Notes: generated by a model not told the origin, from the sequence alone. A stretch of 64,000 nucleotides of DNA from CBDCUW01 sp963734865 (GCA_963734865.1 CAVTIV010000009.1:1-64000); one strand, 5' to 3'. Positions 45,165-54,421 are shown, counted from the stretch's first letter. Numbers and translations are program-made.

Positions 45165-46628
45165 TCAGACAAGAATCTCTTTGACCACACGTCCGCCGAC
45201 ATCGGTCAGACTTTCTTCGCGGCCCTGATGAAAATAAGTCAGCATCTCGTGGTCAAGTCCCATGATGTGCAGGATCGTCGCGTGCAGATCATGCAGGTGA
45301 ACCTTGTCGCTGATCGCCTCGAAACCGAACTCATCGGTCTGGCCGTGCGTGATGCCTCCGCGGACGCCGCCGCCAGAGAGCCACATACTGAAGCCGTAGG
45401 GATTGTGGTTGCGGCCCGGAGCGTTTTGCCCTTCGCTGAACGGCATTCTGCCGAACTCGCCGCCCCACACAACGAGCGTCTGATCGAGCAGACCGCGTTG
45501 CTGCAAATCGTGCAGCAATGCCGCAATCGGTTGATCGACTTCGGCGCCATGCCGACCGTGGTTCTGTTCGATGCTTTCGTGTGCGTCCCACGTTTCTTCC
45601 AGGTGTCCGCCACCGGAGTAGAGTTGCACGAAACGGACGCCCCGCTCAACCAACCGGCGAGCGATCAAGCAATTGCGACCGTACTCGTCGGTCGGTGCCG
45701 CGCCGACGCCGTACATCGCCAATGTTTCCGCCGTTTCCTGCGACAGATCGACCGCCTCCGGGGTGGCGGACTGCATCCGGTAAGCGAGTTCGTAGCTGTT
45801 GATTCGCGCGGCAAGTTCTCGACCTCCGGGACGTTCGTCCAGATGCTGCTGGTTGATTTTGGCCAACAGATCCAACTGTCTTCGCTGGGCACCGCGCGTC
45901 ATGTGCGGTGGACCTTGGAGGTCGAGAATGGGATCGCCGACCGGGCGGAACAATGTGCCGGAATAGGTCGTCGGCATGAAACCACTGGACCAATTCGGTT
46001 GGCCGCTGATCGGACCACCCCGTTTGTCCAGGATGACGACATAGCCGGGTAGGCTCTCGTTTTCCGTGCCCAGCCCATAAACCGCCCAACTACCCAGCGA
46101 CGGACGACCGATCAATGTTTTGCCCGTGTTCATTGCCACCAATGCCGAGCCGTGTGCATGGCTGTCGGTGTGACACGAATTCAGCACGCAGAGCTTGTCC
46201 GCGTGCTCGCGCACATGCGGAAAGTAATCCGAAATCAATAAGCCGCTTTCGCCGCCAGGTCGAAACTTGCGCCAGGCCGGTGTCAGGTATCCGATCTTGC
46301 GACCACCGGAATTGATGAATTTCTTTTCCGCCGGTAGTTGCTCATTGGCGTACTTTTCAAGTTCCGGTTTGTAGTCGAACGTGTCGACTTGAGAAGGAGC
46401 ACCGTTCATCATCAGAAAGATGCACGATTTGGCTCGCGCTTTCAGTTGCGGCGGTCGGACTGCCAGCGGATTCAGCGACGCCGTCGCGTCATCGGCCTGC
46501 AGATGACGGCCAAAGAACCCCTCACCAGCAAGCAGACTGGAAAGTGCAAGACCGGCGAAACCGCCTCCCATTTGCCAGACAAATTCGCGGCGCGTTTGAC
46601 CGCAGGGAAAAAGTGACGGATGCGACAT
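45165..46628 (-). CDS. DUF1501 protein
   Basis: 487 residues, intact. The N-terminus carries a Tat-type signal (TRREFVWQMGGGFAGLALSSL). Family landmarks are CIFLMMNGAPSQVDTFDYKP, GVRFVQLYSGGGHLEETWDAH, VWGGEFGRMPFSEG and GRNHNPYGFSMWLSGGGV. It belongs to the alkaline phosphatase-like superfamily, reaction unknown. It follows the PSD1 gene by 23 bases and precedes the BNR gene by 25 bases, so these three are one operon. This copy has no frameshift, unlike the other two DUF1501 genes in the window. Confidence 0.92.
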   Translation of the reverse strand: MSHPSLFPCGQTRREFVWQMGGGFAGLALSSLLAGEGFFGRHLQADDATASLNPLAVRPPQLKARAKSCIFLMMNGAPSQVDTFDYKPELEKYANEQLPAEKKFINSGGRKIGYLTPAWRKFRPGGESGLLISDYFPHVREHADKLCVLNSCHTDSHAHGSALVAMNTGKTLIGRPSLGSWAVYGLGTENESLPGYVVILDKRGGPISGQPNWSSGFMPTTYSGTLFRPVGDPILDLQGPPHMTRGAQRRQLDLLAKINQQHLDERPGGRELAARINSYELAYRMQSATPEAVDLSQETAETLAMYGVGAAPTDEYGRNCLIARRLVERGVRFVQLYSGGGHLEETWDAHESIEQNHGRHGAEVDQPIAALLHDLQQRGLLDQTLVVWGGEFGRMPFSEGQNAPGRNHNPYGFSMWLSGGGVRGGITHGQTDEFGFEAISDKVHLHDLHATILHIMGLDHEMLTYFHQGREESLTDVGGRVVKEILV

Positions 46629-46651
46629 CGATCTTCCAAGTGAGTTGAGTG

Positions 46652-49003
46652 CTAATCAATGTAGATGAACTCGTTGGAATTCATCAGCACCAGAACAAGT
46701 GATGCCAACGCCAAAACTTGCGGAGTCGACTGCTTTTGCCCCGCAGCGTCCGCCAGCGAAGAATCGTCCTCCACCGTAGCACCATCCACCACCGTAGCAC
46801 CATCCACCACCGTAGCACCATCCACCACCGTAGCACCATCCACCAGTGAAAAGGCTTGACGCTGCGCCGAAACGTGATCGATCGCCCAGCTGAGTTCCCG
46901 GCCGGTCGGCGCACGAAGGAGGACGCGCGACCAGACCTGTTCGATTTGTGCGGTCAGGTCGGATTCACTTTCCACGGTCAACGCGGCGAGGTGTTCACTT
47001 CGATCGTGAACAAATCGGTTGTTCAGCAACGCTAACGCTTGTGTCGGCACGGTGGTGACATCACGTTGCCCGCACGAACCTGTGGCATCGCATAAATCGA
47101 ACGCCGTCATCATCGGTGGCAATAGCCCTCGCTTGATATAGATGTACAAGCTGCGTCGCATTTGATCGTCCGCCGCCGAGGCCTGCCAGGCGGCAGACTT
47201 GCGCGACAGACCCTCGAGCGATTCCGGGCTCATTGTGGGTCGAAAACTCTCTCCGCCGACCGTCCAATCCAGCTCGCCCGAGGCCGCCAACATCGAATCA
47301 CGAATTGATTCGGCATCCAATCTTCGTCGTTCAGCTCGCCACCACAACCGATTGGACGAATCACGCAATGCATATTCGTCTTGATCGGGATGCAGCGACG
47401 CTTGCTGCCATGCTTGCGATGTCAAAATCAGCCTGTGCATCTGCTTGATGCTGCCGCCCCGCTCGATGAACTCGACCGCCAGCCAGTCGAGCAATTCGGG
47501 ATGGGTTGGCGGATCGGCGAGAAAGCCAAAATTATTCGGCGTGCGAACGATCGCTTGACCAAAATGATGTTGCCACAGTCGGTTGACCAAGACACGGGGC
47601 GCCAGCGGGTTCCGCGAATCGGCAATCCAGTGGGCTAACTGCAATCGACGTCGTGACGTTTTCGATCCTGGCGGCGGCGGGTCGAATTCTCGTTCCAACG
47701 CGGGAATGGTTGACAACGATGCCGGCGCAACCTGTTGCCTCGGATTCGCTCGCTCGCCATTACCCAGCATGTGAAGCGGGGTGGGATTTGCGGTCAGGTC
47801 GGTCCAGGCCAGTACGTGGTCAACGCCCAACTCCTCGACACTCGGCCCGCCGAGCAGTTGTCGATCTCGAGCGGCAATCGGCCCCGCCCAGAACGCCGAC
47901 GCCATTCGGTAATAGTCTTCTTGGGTGATCGGATCGAATTTGTGTGAGTGGCATCGCGCACACTTGACCGTCAAACCGAGAAATGCCGAGGCCGTCGTGT
48001 GTACCTGGTCTTCGAGCCGATCGTACTGATAGTCCAGCGGATCATTGGGCTCGTCGTTCCAAGTACCAAGCCTCAAGAAGCCCGTCGCGATCAACGATTG
48101 CTCGCTAGGATTTTCGATCTCGTCGCCAGCGAGTTGCTCGATGATGAATCGTTTGTACGGCAGGTCATCATTGAGCGCCTTGACGACCCAATCGCGATAC
48201 TTCCATGCAAACGGCTTTTCCTGGTCGCGTTCATAACCGCTCGTGTCCGCGTATCGAGCCAGGTCCAGCCAGTATCGTCCCCAGCGCTCGCCATATTGGG
48301 GCATTTCCAACAGTCGGTCGATTTGCCTTTCCCAAGCCACTGCAGAATCGTCGGCCAGGAACGCGTCGATCTGTTGCCGCGTTGGCGGCAGGCCGATGAG
48401 GTCGTCATACAAGCGACGCAATCGAGTTCGTTTGTCCGCCATCGGAGCCGGCGACATCTGGTTCCGTTCAAGGCCAGCCAGAACGAACGCGTCGATCGGG
48501 TTGTCAGGTTGCCGGAACTTTGCCAGTCGTGGAACCTCGGGCTTCACAATCGGCTGGAACGACCACCAGTCACGCCCGCCTCGAAGTTCCGTGGTTTGCT
48601 CGAATAAATCCAGCTGTCTTCCTGCCGGCCACGGCGATCCGCAGGCAATCCATCGCTCCAGTAATTTGATCTCGGTGTCCGGAAGTCGGCGAGATTGGCC
48701 TCGCTGCTTAGGTGGCATTTCGCCATCACGCACACGCTCAAGCAAAAAGCTGTCACGGGGAGAATCCGAGTCGATTACCGATCCCGAATCGCCTCCGGCG
48801 TGCAAACCTCGATGAGTCGTCAACAGCAGATTTCCCGCAGGGCTCGGTTGACTCTGATGACACTCGACGCAGCGTTTGATCAGAATCGGCGCGATCTCGG
48901 ACTCGAAGTCGGGCGGTGAATCCGCGGCTGCGGTTACCGACAGCAGAGGGAATGCGAGCAAGAAACTCGTGATCCGTATCAAGCATCGTTGACGTGCATT
49001 CAT
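46652..49003 (-). CDS. PSD1 protein (PSCyt1-DUF1549-DUF1553)
   Basis: 783 residues with a signal peptide (LIRITSFLLAFPLLSVTAAA). Domains in order: planctomycete cytochrome C (CVECHQSQPSPAGN) at about 38-95, DUF1549 at about 160-370 (IDAFVLAGLERNQM, CARCHSHKFDPI), and DUF1553 at about 450-760 (RLQLAHWIADSRNPLAPRV, LVNRLWQHHFG). Near the C-terminus it carries four VDGATV repeats from an 18-bp tandem array. It is the first gene of the PSD1-DUF1501-BNR operon. Planctomycete CxxCH motifs suggest heme binding and periplasmic redox activity, but the reaction is unknown. Confidence 0.9.
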   Translation of the reverse strand: MNARQRCLIRITSFLLAFPLLSVTAAADSPPDFESEIAPILIKRCVECHQSQPSPAGNLLLTTHRGLHAGGDSGSVIDSDSPRDSFLLERVRDGEMPPKQRGQSRRLPDTEIKLLERWIACGSPWPAGRQLDLFEQTTELRGGRDWWSFQPIVKPEVPRLAKFRQPDNPIDAFVLAGLERNQMSPAPMADKRTRLRRLYDDLIGLPPTRQQIDAFLADDSAVAWERQIDRLLEMPQYGERWGRYWLDLARYADTSGYERDQEKPFAWKYRDWVVKALNDDLPYKRFIIEQLAGDEIENPSEQSLIATGFLRLGTWNDEPNDPLDYQYDRLEDQVHTTASAFLGLTVKCARCHSHKFDPITQEDYYRMASAFWAGPIAARDRQLLGGPSVEELGVDHVLAWTDLTANPTPLHMLGNGERANPRQQVAPASLSTIPALEREFDPPPPGSKTSRRRLQLAHWIADSRNPLAPRVLVNRLWQHHFGQAIVRTPNNFGFLADPPTHPELLDWLAVEFIERGGSIKQMHRLILTSQAWQQASLHPDQDEYALRDSSNRLWWRAERRRLDAESIRDSMLAASGELDWTVGGESFRPTMSPESLEGLSRKSAAWQASAADDQMRRSLYIYIKRGLLPPMMTAFDLCDATGSCGQRDVTTVPTQALALLNNRFVHDRSEHLAALTVESESDLTAQIEQVWSRVLLRAPTGRELSWAIDHVSAQRQAFSLVDGATVVDGATVVDGATVVDGATVEDDSSLADAAGQKQSTPQVLALASLVLVLMNSNEFIYID
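46770..46842 (+). repeat. 18-bp coding tandem repeat (VDGATV)
   Basis: ccaccaccgtagcaccat is repeated exactly at 46786-46803, 46804-46821 and 46822-46839, with a partial variant copy to the left (46770-46785). On the minus strand this gives (VDGATV)n, ending EDDSS. The unit is a multiple of three, so expansion and contraction keep the frame. Confidence 0.95.
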
Positions 49004-49242
49004 CGAAGCTGGTCACATGCCGAGAGTACCAACACGGCCGTTGCCGTGCCGGCGTGCGCGATAAAGTTTACGAATCCGGGACCGTCGCTGGTCTCGAGGT
49101 CCTGCTCCTTGCCGTCCGATCGTGACCAATCGCCAACAGAGGCCAACGCCCAGCCGCCATCATCTTGTTGCAACATCAGTAATCTCTTCACGCAGGTTTT
49201 TTGTATAACCCACAACGAAGCAAACTGCAGGTAGGGATGCAA
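49000..49242 (-). pseudogene. Squalene-cyclase/prenyltransferase-repeat remnant
   Basis: An 80-codon open frame ending four bases into the PSD1 gene start. RLLMLQQDDGGWALASVGDW followed by SRSDGKEQDLETSDG resembles QDDGGW-type repeats of the terpene cyclase/prenyltransferase alpha-toroid family, where a QxxxGxW motif is diagnostic. Only one repeat is present and the sequence after ETSDGPGF drifts away from the family, so it looks like the 3' relic of a deleted gene. It could also be a short chance frame. Confidence 0.45.
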
Positions 49243-49633
49243 GCGAGAATCCTCGATGGCGGTTTTCGCACAACCGGCAAGACCCGATTCACAACATCAA
49301 CAACGAACGGGTCAAAGTCTATCCCCGCTGAATCATGAATTCAAATCGTCGATCCGGCATCCAGTCAATGGAATCCCCCGCGTGGTTGGTCACGATGGAA
49401 ATTGCGGCCGCCGGCGTCGTTCTCGACCGAGAACGGTGCTTTCCACAGCGAATCCTGGAAAACTCGAGACTAGCGGCGGCCAACGCGTCTCGGCCCCCGC
49501 AGGACCTGCGGGCTCCGCAGGACCTGCGATTTCCGATGTCATTTGCAAGTGGCAGCACGGCCGAACCGTGGTATTCTTGACCAGGGACGCAGGTGATGCG
49601 AACCACGACCACATTTTCGCCGGGGTTTCCGAT
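49243..49633. other. Non-coding region with short direct repeat
   Basis: ccgcaggacctgcg occurs at 49497-49510 and 49515-49528, each copy itself a partial palindrome (gcaggacctgc). No credible gene was seen; long open frames here lack codon bias. Confidence 0.5.
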
Positions 49634-51161
49634 TTGTTTCGCCGATCACGAACGCGATGGATCTGTTTGCCCAGGCTTGTTGCGATCGGGGCGATTGTCG
49701 CCGTCGGCTGCGATCGTCGTGTCGACGAGCCCCACACTCGTTTGCAGCCCGAAAGCGACGTCCTCACGTCGGCAGCGGAGCAAGAACCATCCCCCCCGCC
49801 GCCGCTGGACCCGGTGCAGCTTCAACAGGATGCCTTGGCGGCACTCGACTCGGGTGACTTGGATGATGCCTATTCGTTGGTACGCGACCTGATGTCGGTC
49901 GCGCCAAGGATCCACAAAACATCGTCTTGAAGGCTCGTGTCTTGGGCGGACGGCATCGGTTTGCCGAAGCGGTCAAGATGTTTGACGTCATGGCCGAGGA
50001 AAACCCCTCGATGCGCCTTCCGGTCTTGGGGCAAACGGCAGAGTGGTTGGTTCTGCAAGGCCAATGGTCGCAAGCAGAACAGCGATACCAAACATTGCTC
50101 GATGAGCTACCCGATGCCGGACTTGTCCATCGCAAGCTTGCGCAATTGCTGTTGCGACAGGGTCGACGGTTGGAAGCAGCAACTCACCTCCGCCAATCCT
50201 GCCGACTGGGAGACATCGAAGAATTGGATTTACGAGCGCTGCTGATGGTCGTGCATCCGTTCCCTGGCGACGCAATCAAGGATCAGCTCGATCCGATCGG
50301 GTCGATGGGACAAGCCAGGTACGAAATCAGCCAAGGGAATCTGGATGCGGCGATCGAACGACTTCAGCAATCAACGACTCCGTCGCCTGCAACCGCGGCA
50401 CTCATGGGCGCATCGATGCCTTGCAGGAAGATTTTGAATCGCTCGGTCAATGGGTCGCGGACGCAGCCGATTCGGGAAAAGAGACTGCCGACTATTGGTT
50501 TGCTCATGGGGCATACAGGGCTCACCAAGGCGACCATCAAGCCGCCGTCAAGTGCTTTGGCGAAACGGTGCTTCGTGATCAAACGGACGCCCAGGCCTAC
50601 GCCCGGATGAGCCAATCGCTTCAGCAACTCGGCGCTTCGACCGAAGCTGACGAGGCATTGCGGCGCACCGATCTGATTGAACGGACCCGTGTGATCGGAA
50701 GCGAGATGGCCGAAAACGAAGCTCGAGATTCCATCAAGATCTCCACGCTCATCGATCTTCTTGACCAGTTGCATCGTCCGTTCGAGGCATTGGCTTGGCG
50801 AGCGGTACGCGTTGCGTACGCGAGATCAAATTCGGAACTGTCGGTTTCCGAGGCCACGCAGTTGCTCGGTGCAATCAATCGCGATCGATTGGAACGATTA
50901 CAGCAGTGGGATCCCGACGCCGAGCGGCCGTTCATCCTCTGTGGTGTCGATCTCGATTCCCTGTCAAACGGCACCGGCACCGACACGACACCGGAAGCAA
51001 GAAACGGGGAAGGGAGCCGTTTCGGGCTCGCGTTCACGTTCGCCGCCCGAGTTGTGGGAGGGCATGATCGATGTGGCCTGCTTCGTCGGCACGTTTGGAT
51101 CGCGGCACGATGGACGACTCGCGGATGGCGAGCAGCCATCCTATCCGCTGGCATACACTGA
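49634..51161 (+). pseudogene. TPR lipoprotein, two or more frameshifts, truncated
   Basis: A TTG at 49634 gives a lipoprotein signal (PRLVAIGAIVAVGCD; lipobox Cys). The first frame runs through LQQDALAALDSGDLDDAYSL and breaks at about 49905, where one missing base restores SVAPKDPQNIVLKAR in the next frame. TPR-like helices follow (AEWLVLQGQWSQAEQRYQTL, AATHLRQSCRLGD). A second break near 50405-50410 (one missing C) restores GRIDALQEDFESLGQW, and TPRs continue to about RFGLAF. The tail after about 51020 has low-quality character and ends near a tandem repeat. It resembles the TPR half of planctomycete TPR/FG-GAP (CRTAC1-like) proteins, with the FG-GAP half missing. Confidence 0.65.
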
Positions 51162-51220
51162 AACGACCCCCTTCCCCTTTTATTCCTTACACTGAACGAC
51201 CCCCTTCCCCTTTTATTCCT
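51154..51220 (+). repeat. 34-bp tandem repeat, two copies
   Basis: tacactgaaacgaccccc continuing cttccccttttattcct occupies 51154-51187. A near-identical second copy (one A fewer) follows at 51188-51220 and includes the adenine deaminase stop codon (51213-51215). A third, diverged copy is at 14237-14268. Confidence 0.9.
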
Positions 51221-52865
51221 CTTGTGCACCTTCGACATGCAGGCTTTGGAAGGTGAATTTTTCGCCATCGAACAAGCCGCGATCGCTTAGCTTGAGGGTT
51301 GGAATCACTAACAGTGCCATGAATGAAAGTGTCATGAAGGGTGCCGATAGTTTCGAACCGAGTTTCCGCTTGGCAAACGCGTCGATTTGTCGGTATTCGC
51401 TAGCAACGGTCTGTCCATCGGCAATCGACATGATACCGGCGACCGGCAATGGCAAGATACATTGTCGTTCACCGTTCACCGCCGCGATTCCGCCTTGGTG
51501 TTGGATGATCAGGTTGACCACCTCGGCTAGGTATTCGTCGCTGGTACCCACCGCCAGAATGTTGTGTGAATCATGCCCCACACTGGAAGCGATTGCTCCC
51601 TGGCGAAGGCCGAAACCGTTAACGAAAGCCGTCGCCGGGGGTGCGTCCCGGTAGCGATTGACCACGGTCAGCTTCAAGATGTCATCGTCCAGGCTGGGCT
51701 GTAAGAATCCGAGCTCTGCGTCAACGGTCGCTTCAAACGATTCGGTGATCAGCGATCCGTCAATCGCCTTGATCACACGAACCATCGGCTTGATTGCCGG
51801 AATCGCGAACTCCGCGGGACTCTTGTCGTGGCAATGAAAATGATTGATCACGGGCGTGTCGACTCGATCGATCCTCGATTGGCCATGCTCGAAAACGCAC
51901 CGTCCGTCGATAAATGTTGTCGTCACTTCCCACGAGTCCAGGTCATCGACGAGAATAAAGTCGGCCGGATCGCCGACCCGCAACCTTCCCACCGGTAGTG
52001 AGTAGTGGTCGATGGGGTTGATGCAGGCAGCGGTCAGCAGATGAAACATGTCGCAACCGTTTTTCATGGCCCACCGCACCATCGCATCGATATGTGAATC
52101 CGCCAATTCGTCGGGATGCTTGTCGTCGCTGCACAGCATGATCGCTTGCGGGTAGCGATCAATCAGCGTGTACAACGCGGCAAGATTTTTCGCCGCGCTA
52201 CCCTCGCGGATCAAGATTTTCATTCCATGTTTGAGCTTGTGTTCGGCCTCTTCTAAAGTTGTGCATTCGTGATCCGTTGTGATACCCGCCTGGATGTATC
52301 GAATCGCGTCATCACCACGTAGACCGGGAGCGTGACCATCGATCGGCTTGCCCGCTTTCTTGGCCGAGGCCAGCTTTCGCATGACCTCCGGATCTTCGCA
52401 AAGTACGCCGGGATAGTTCATCATCTCGGCCAAATACCGAATTTCGTCTCTGGCGAGCAGCCGCTCAACTTGAAGGGAATCAATTCTCGCTCCGGCCGTT
52501 TCGAATTCGGTCGCTGGGACGCAACTTGGCGCACCAAAGAAGAACTTGAGCGGCACTTTGCTGGCATCCTCCATCATGAAGTCAATGCCTTCGATGCCGA
52601 TCACATTCGCGATTTCGTGAGGATCCGAAACGGTGGCAATCGTACCGTGGCGGACTGCCATTCTCGCAAACTCGCTGGGCACCAGCATCGACGATTCGAT
52701 ATGGATATGTGCGTCAATGAATCCGGGCAGGATGAATGGAAGCGTGTCGACGACCAACGCGCGATCGAGCGGTACGATATCGGCAATGGTTGCATCGCCG
52801 ATCGTGACGCGAGACGCGACGATCCGGCGGGCGGCGATGTCAATCAGATTCGCGTTGATTTCCAT
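51213..52865 (-). CDS. ade: Adenine deaminase
   Basis: 550 residues from ATG 52865 (MEINANLIDIAARR); a TTG two codons upstream is possible. The amidohydrolase metal site is in FILPGFIDAHIHIESS, the adenine-deaminase-specific segment is LCSDDKHPDELADSH, and the conserved C-terminal domain has GHDSHNILAVGTSDEYLA. It deaminates adenine to hypoxanthine using Mn/Fe. It is divergent from a guanine-deaminase-like gene, with 100 bases between the starts, making a purine base catabolism/salvage locus. The stop lies within the 34-bp repeat. Confidence 0.93.
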   Translation of the reverse strand: MEINANLIDIAARRIVASRVTIGDATIADIVPLDRALVVDTLPFILPGFIDAHIHIESSMLVPSEFARMAVRHGTIATVSDPHEIANVIGIEGIDFMMEDASKVPLKFFFGAPSCVPATEFETAGARIDSLQVERLLARDEIRYLAEMMNYPGVLCEDPEVMRKLASAKKAGKPIDGHAPGLRGDDAIRYIQAGITTDHECTTLEEAEHKLKHGMKILIREGSAAKNLAALYTLIDRYPQAIMLCSDDKHPDELADSHIDAMVRWAMKNGCDMFHLLTAACINPIDHYSLPVGRLRVGDPADFILVDDLDSWEVTTTFIDGRCVFEHGQSRIDRVDTPVINHFHCHDKSPAEFAIPAIKPMVRVIKAIDGSLITESFEATVDAELGFLQPSLDDDILKLTVVNRYRDAPPATAFVNGFGLRQGAIASSVGHDSHNILAVGTSDEYLAEVVNLIIQHQGGIAAVNGERQCILPLPVAGIMSIADGQTVASEYRQIDAFAKRKLGSKLSAPFMTLSFMALLVIPTLKLSDRGLFDGEKFTFQSLHVEGAQEE

Positions 52866-52965
52866 TCGCAAATCTTACAACCGAAGGGACAATTCGCCTA
52901 TCATTGCCAGCGTTGTTTCGGATTTACCTGCGCACACTCGGCTCTCACCCGCGGCGACTCACGCA

Positions 52966-54177
52966 ATGATTCTTGCCGGCCAATTGCTGCTGGACGCTGG
53001 TCACGGTCGCTGCCGCATCTCGGCCGGTCACGTCCGCGTGGAGGGAGACGTGATTCGCGAGGTGGTGGAGGGCGAGTTGCCGCGTCGCGTCGACGCGGGT
53101 GATGCGATGACGCTGATTTCACCAGGTTTCATTGATGCTCATTTGCACCTTTCGCAGTTCGATCGGATCGGTGCTCACGGGTTGCCGCTGCTCCGCTGGT
53201 TGGACGAGGTCATTTATCCGGCGGAGATGCGATGGGAAGACGCCGATATCGCCGGCGATATGACGAGCCGAGTCGTATCGCAGTTATTATCAGTGGGAAC
53301 CACGGGTATCTGCGGTTTCGCGACCGTTCACCATGAATCGGCTCGAGCAGCCTTGCAGGTTGCCGGCGAGGCGGGGATGCGAGGCGTGATCGGTCAGGTG
53401 TTGATGGACCGTGAGGCCCCGCCCGAGCTTTGCCGTCCGGCATCGCGGCTGGTTGACGAGGCAAGCCGGCTCGCCGACGAATTCCCGGTCACCGGCCGAA
53501 TGGCCGCGGCGGTAACACCGAGGTTTGCGGTCGCCTGCAGTGAAGCTTTGTTGGCGGCCGCCGGACAACTCGCCAAAGAGCGTGATTCGATCGTGCAATC
53601 GCATCTTGCCGAGCAGGTCGACGAATGCAAATTGGTGGCACGCTTGTTCGGTGGTCAGTCGTATGTCGAAGTCTACGAAGCGGCGGGCTTGCTGGGGGCA
53701 AAATCGATCTTCGGACACGGAATTCATCTCCGCGAGCAAGATCGGAAGATCTTATCGGATCATCGTTCGATCGTCGCCCATTGCCCCACCGCAAACTCGT
53801 TCTTGCGTAGCGGAACGATGGACCGAGCTGGGCTGCTGGAAGATTCGGTTCCACTTGTGGTCGGCAGTGATATCGGTGCCGGTTACGAGCGGAGCATGGT
53901 TCGAGTTGCCAGGGCGATGATCGAAGCAGCCGCGTCGGTTGGAGATGTCATTCCCGATGCTCGGGCCGCTTGGCATGCGATCACCACCGGCAACGCCGAC
54001 CGACTGGGGTGGCGGGACGGGGGTCGGATCGAAGCGGGCGCGTCGGCCGATCTGTTGGTGATCTCACCGACGATCGACTGGCTCGATTGTGGGGTCGATC
54101 CGCTGTCGACGGTGATGTTTGGCTGGGACGATCGATGGCTGCAGCGAACGGTATTGCGGGGTAGGTTCGTACCGTGA
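52966..54177 (+). CDS. Guanine deaminase-like amidohydrolase
   Basis: 403 residues from ATG 52966; 111 upstream codons are open but lie over the ade gene. The amidohydrolase signature is ISPGFIDAHLHLSQFD, with the metal His in QSHLAEQVDECKLV and FGHGIHLREQD, and the catalytic Asp in VVGSDIGAGYERSM. These match the guanine deaminase (GuaD) family, which converts guanine to xanthine; close relatives act on other aminohydrolase substrates. Divergent placement from adenine deaminase supports a purine role. Cytoplasmic. Confidence 0.85.
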   Translation: MILAGQLLLDAGHGRCRISAGHVRVEGDVIREVVEGELPRRVDAGDAMTLISPGFIDAHLHLSQFDRIGAHGLPLLRWLDEVIYPAEMRWEDADIAGDMTSRVVSQLLSVGTTGICGFATVHHESARAALQVAGEAGMRGVIGQVLMDREAPPELCRPASRLVDEASRLADEFPVTGRMAAAVTPRFAVACSEALLAAAGQLAKERDSIVQSHLAEQVDECKLVARLFGGQSYVEVYEAAGLLGAKSIFGHGIHLREQDRKILSDHRSIVAHCPTANSFLRSGTMDRAGLLEDSVPLVVGSDIGAGYERSMVRVARAMIEAAASVGDVIPDARAAWHAITTGNADRLGWRDGGRIEAGASADLLVISPTIDWLDCGVDPLSTVMFGWDDRWLQRTVLRGRFVP

Positions 54178-54237
54178 TTTCCGATGCTTCCCCCCGTTGA
54201 CCATTTTCATCCGCGACCATTTTCATCTGCCCAGAAG

Positions 54238-54310
54238 TACCCCCTGCCCGATTCGAACGAGCGTTTCCGGGCTGAGAGCCTGGTGTCCTGGGCCACTAGA
54301 CGAAGGGGGC
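54238..54310 (-). tRNA. tRNA-Glu (CUC anticodon), three non-canonical stem positions
   Basis: A 73-nt cloverleaf on the minus strand with 5' end at 54310. The acceptor stem is GCCCCCT/AGGGGGT, the D stem GTCT/GGAC, the anticodon stem CCAGG/CCCGG with loop CTCTCAG (anticodon CTC), and the T arm GCTCG-TTCGAAT-CGGGC, discriminator A. No CCA is encoded. The acceptor has a G1-U72 wobble, the anticodon stem has an A-C mismatch, and the T stem has a U-G pair. The 5' end abuts a 17-bp tandem repeat that copies the acceptor sequence. Probably functional but possibly degenerate. Confidence 0.75.
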
Positions 54311-54354
54311 AGGTTTCCACAGGGGGCAGGTTCCCACAGGGGGCAGGTTTCCCA
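54304..54354 (+). repeat. 17-bp tandem repeat at the tRNA-Glu 5' end
   Basis: Three copies of agggggcaggtt(t/c)cc(a/c)c at 54304-54320, 54321-54337 and 54338-54354. The first copy overlaps the first seven bases of tRNA-Glu (agggggc on the plus strand). On the tRNA strand the repeats lie in the 5' flank, where the promoter should be. Confidence 0.9.
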
Positions 54355-54421
54355 AAAACAAGTCTCCGCTTGCTCGCCAAAAGAGGTTTCCGGCAAACAG
54401 GTCTTCCTTCGCAGTCGGCTT

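Noticed and set aside
50421..51161. Separate gene for the second half of the TPR region
   Set aside because: Reading through the preceding frame with one added base gives continuous TPR sequence, so it is a frameshifted part of the same gene.
52633..52965. 111-codon extension of the guanine deaminase-like gene
   Set aside because: It lies over the adenine deaminase start; the amidohydrolase fold begins at ATG 52966.
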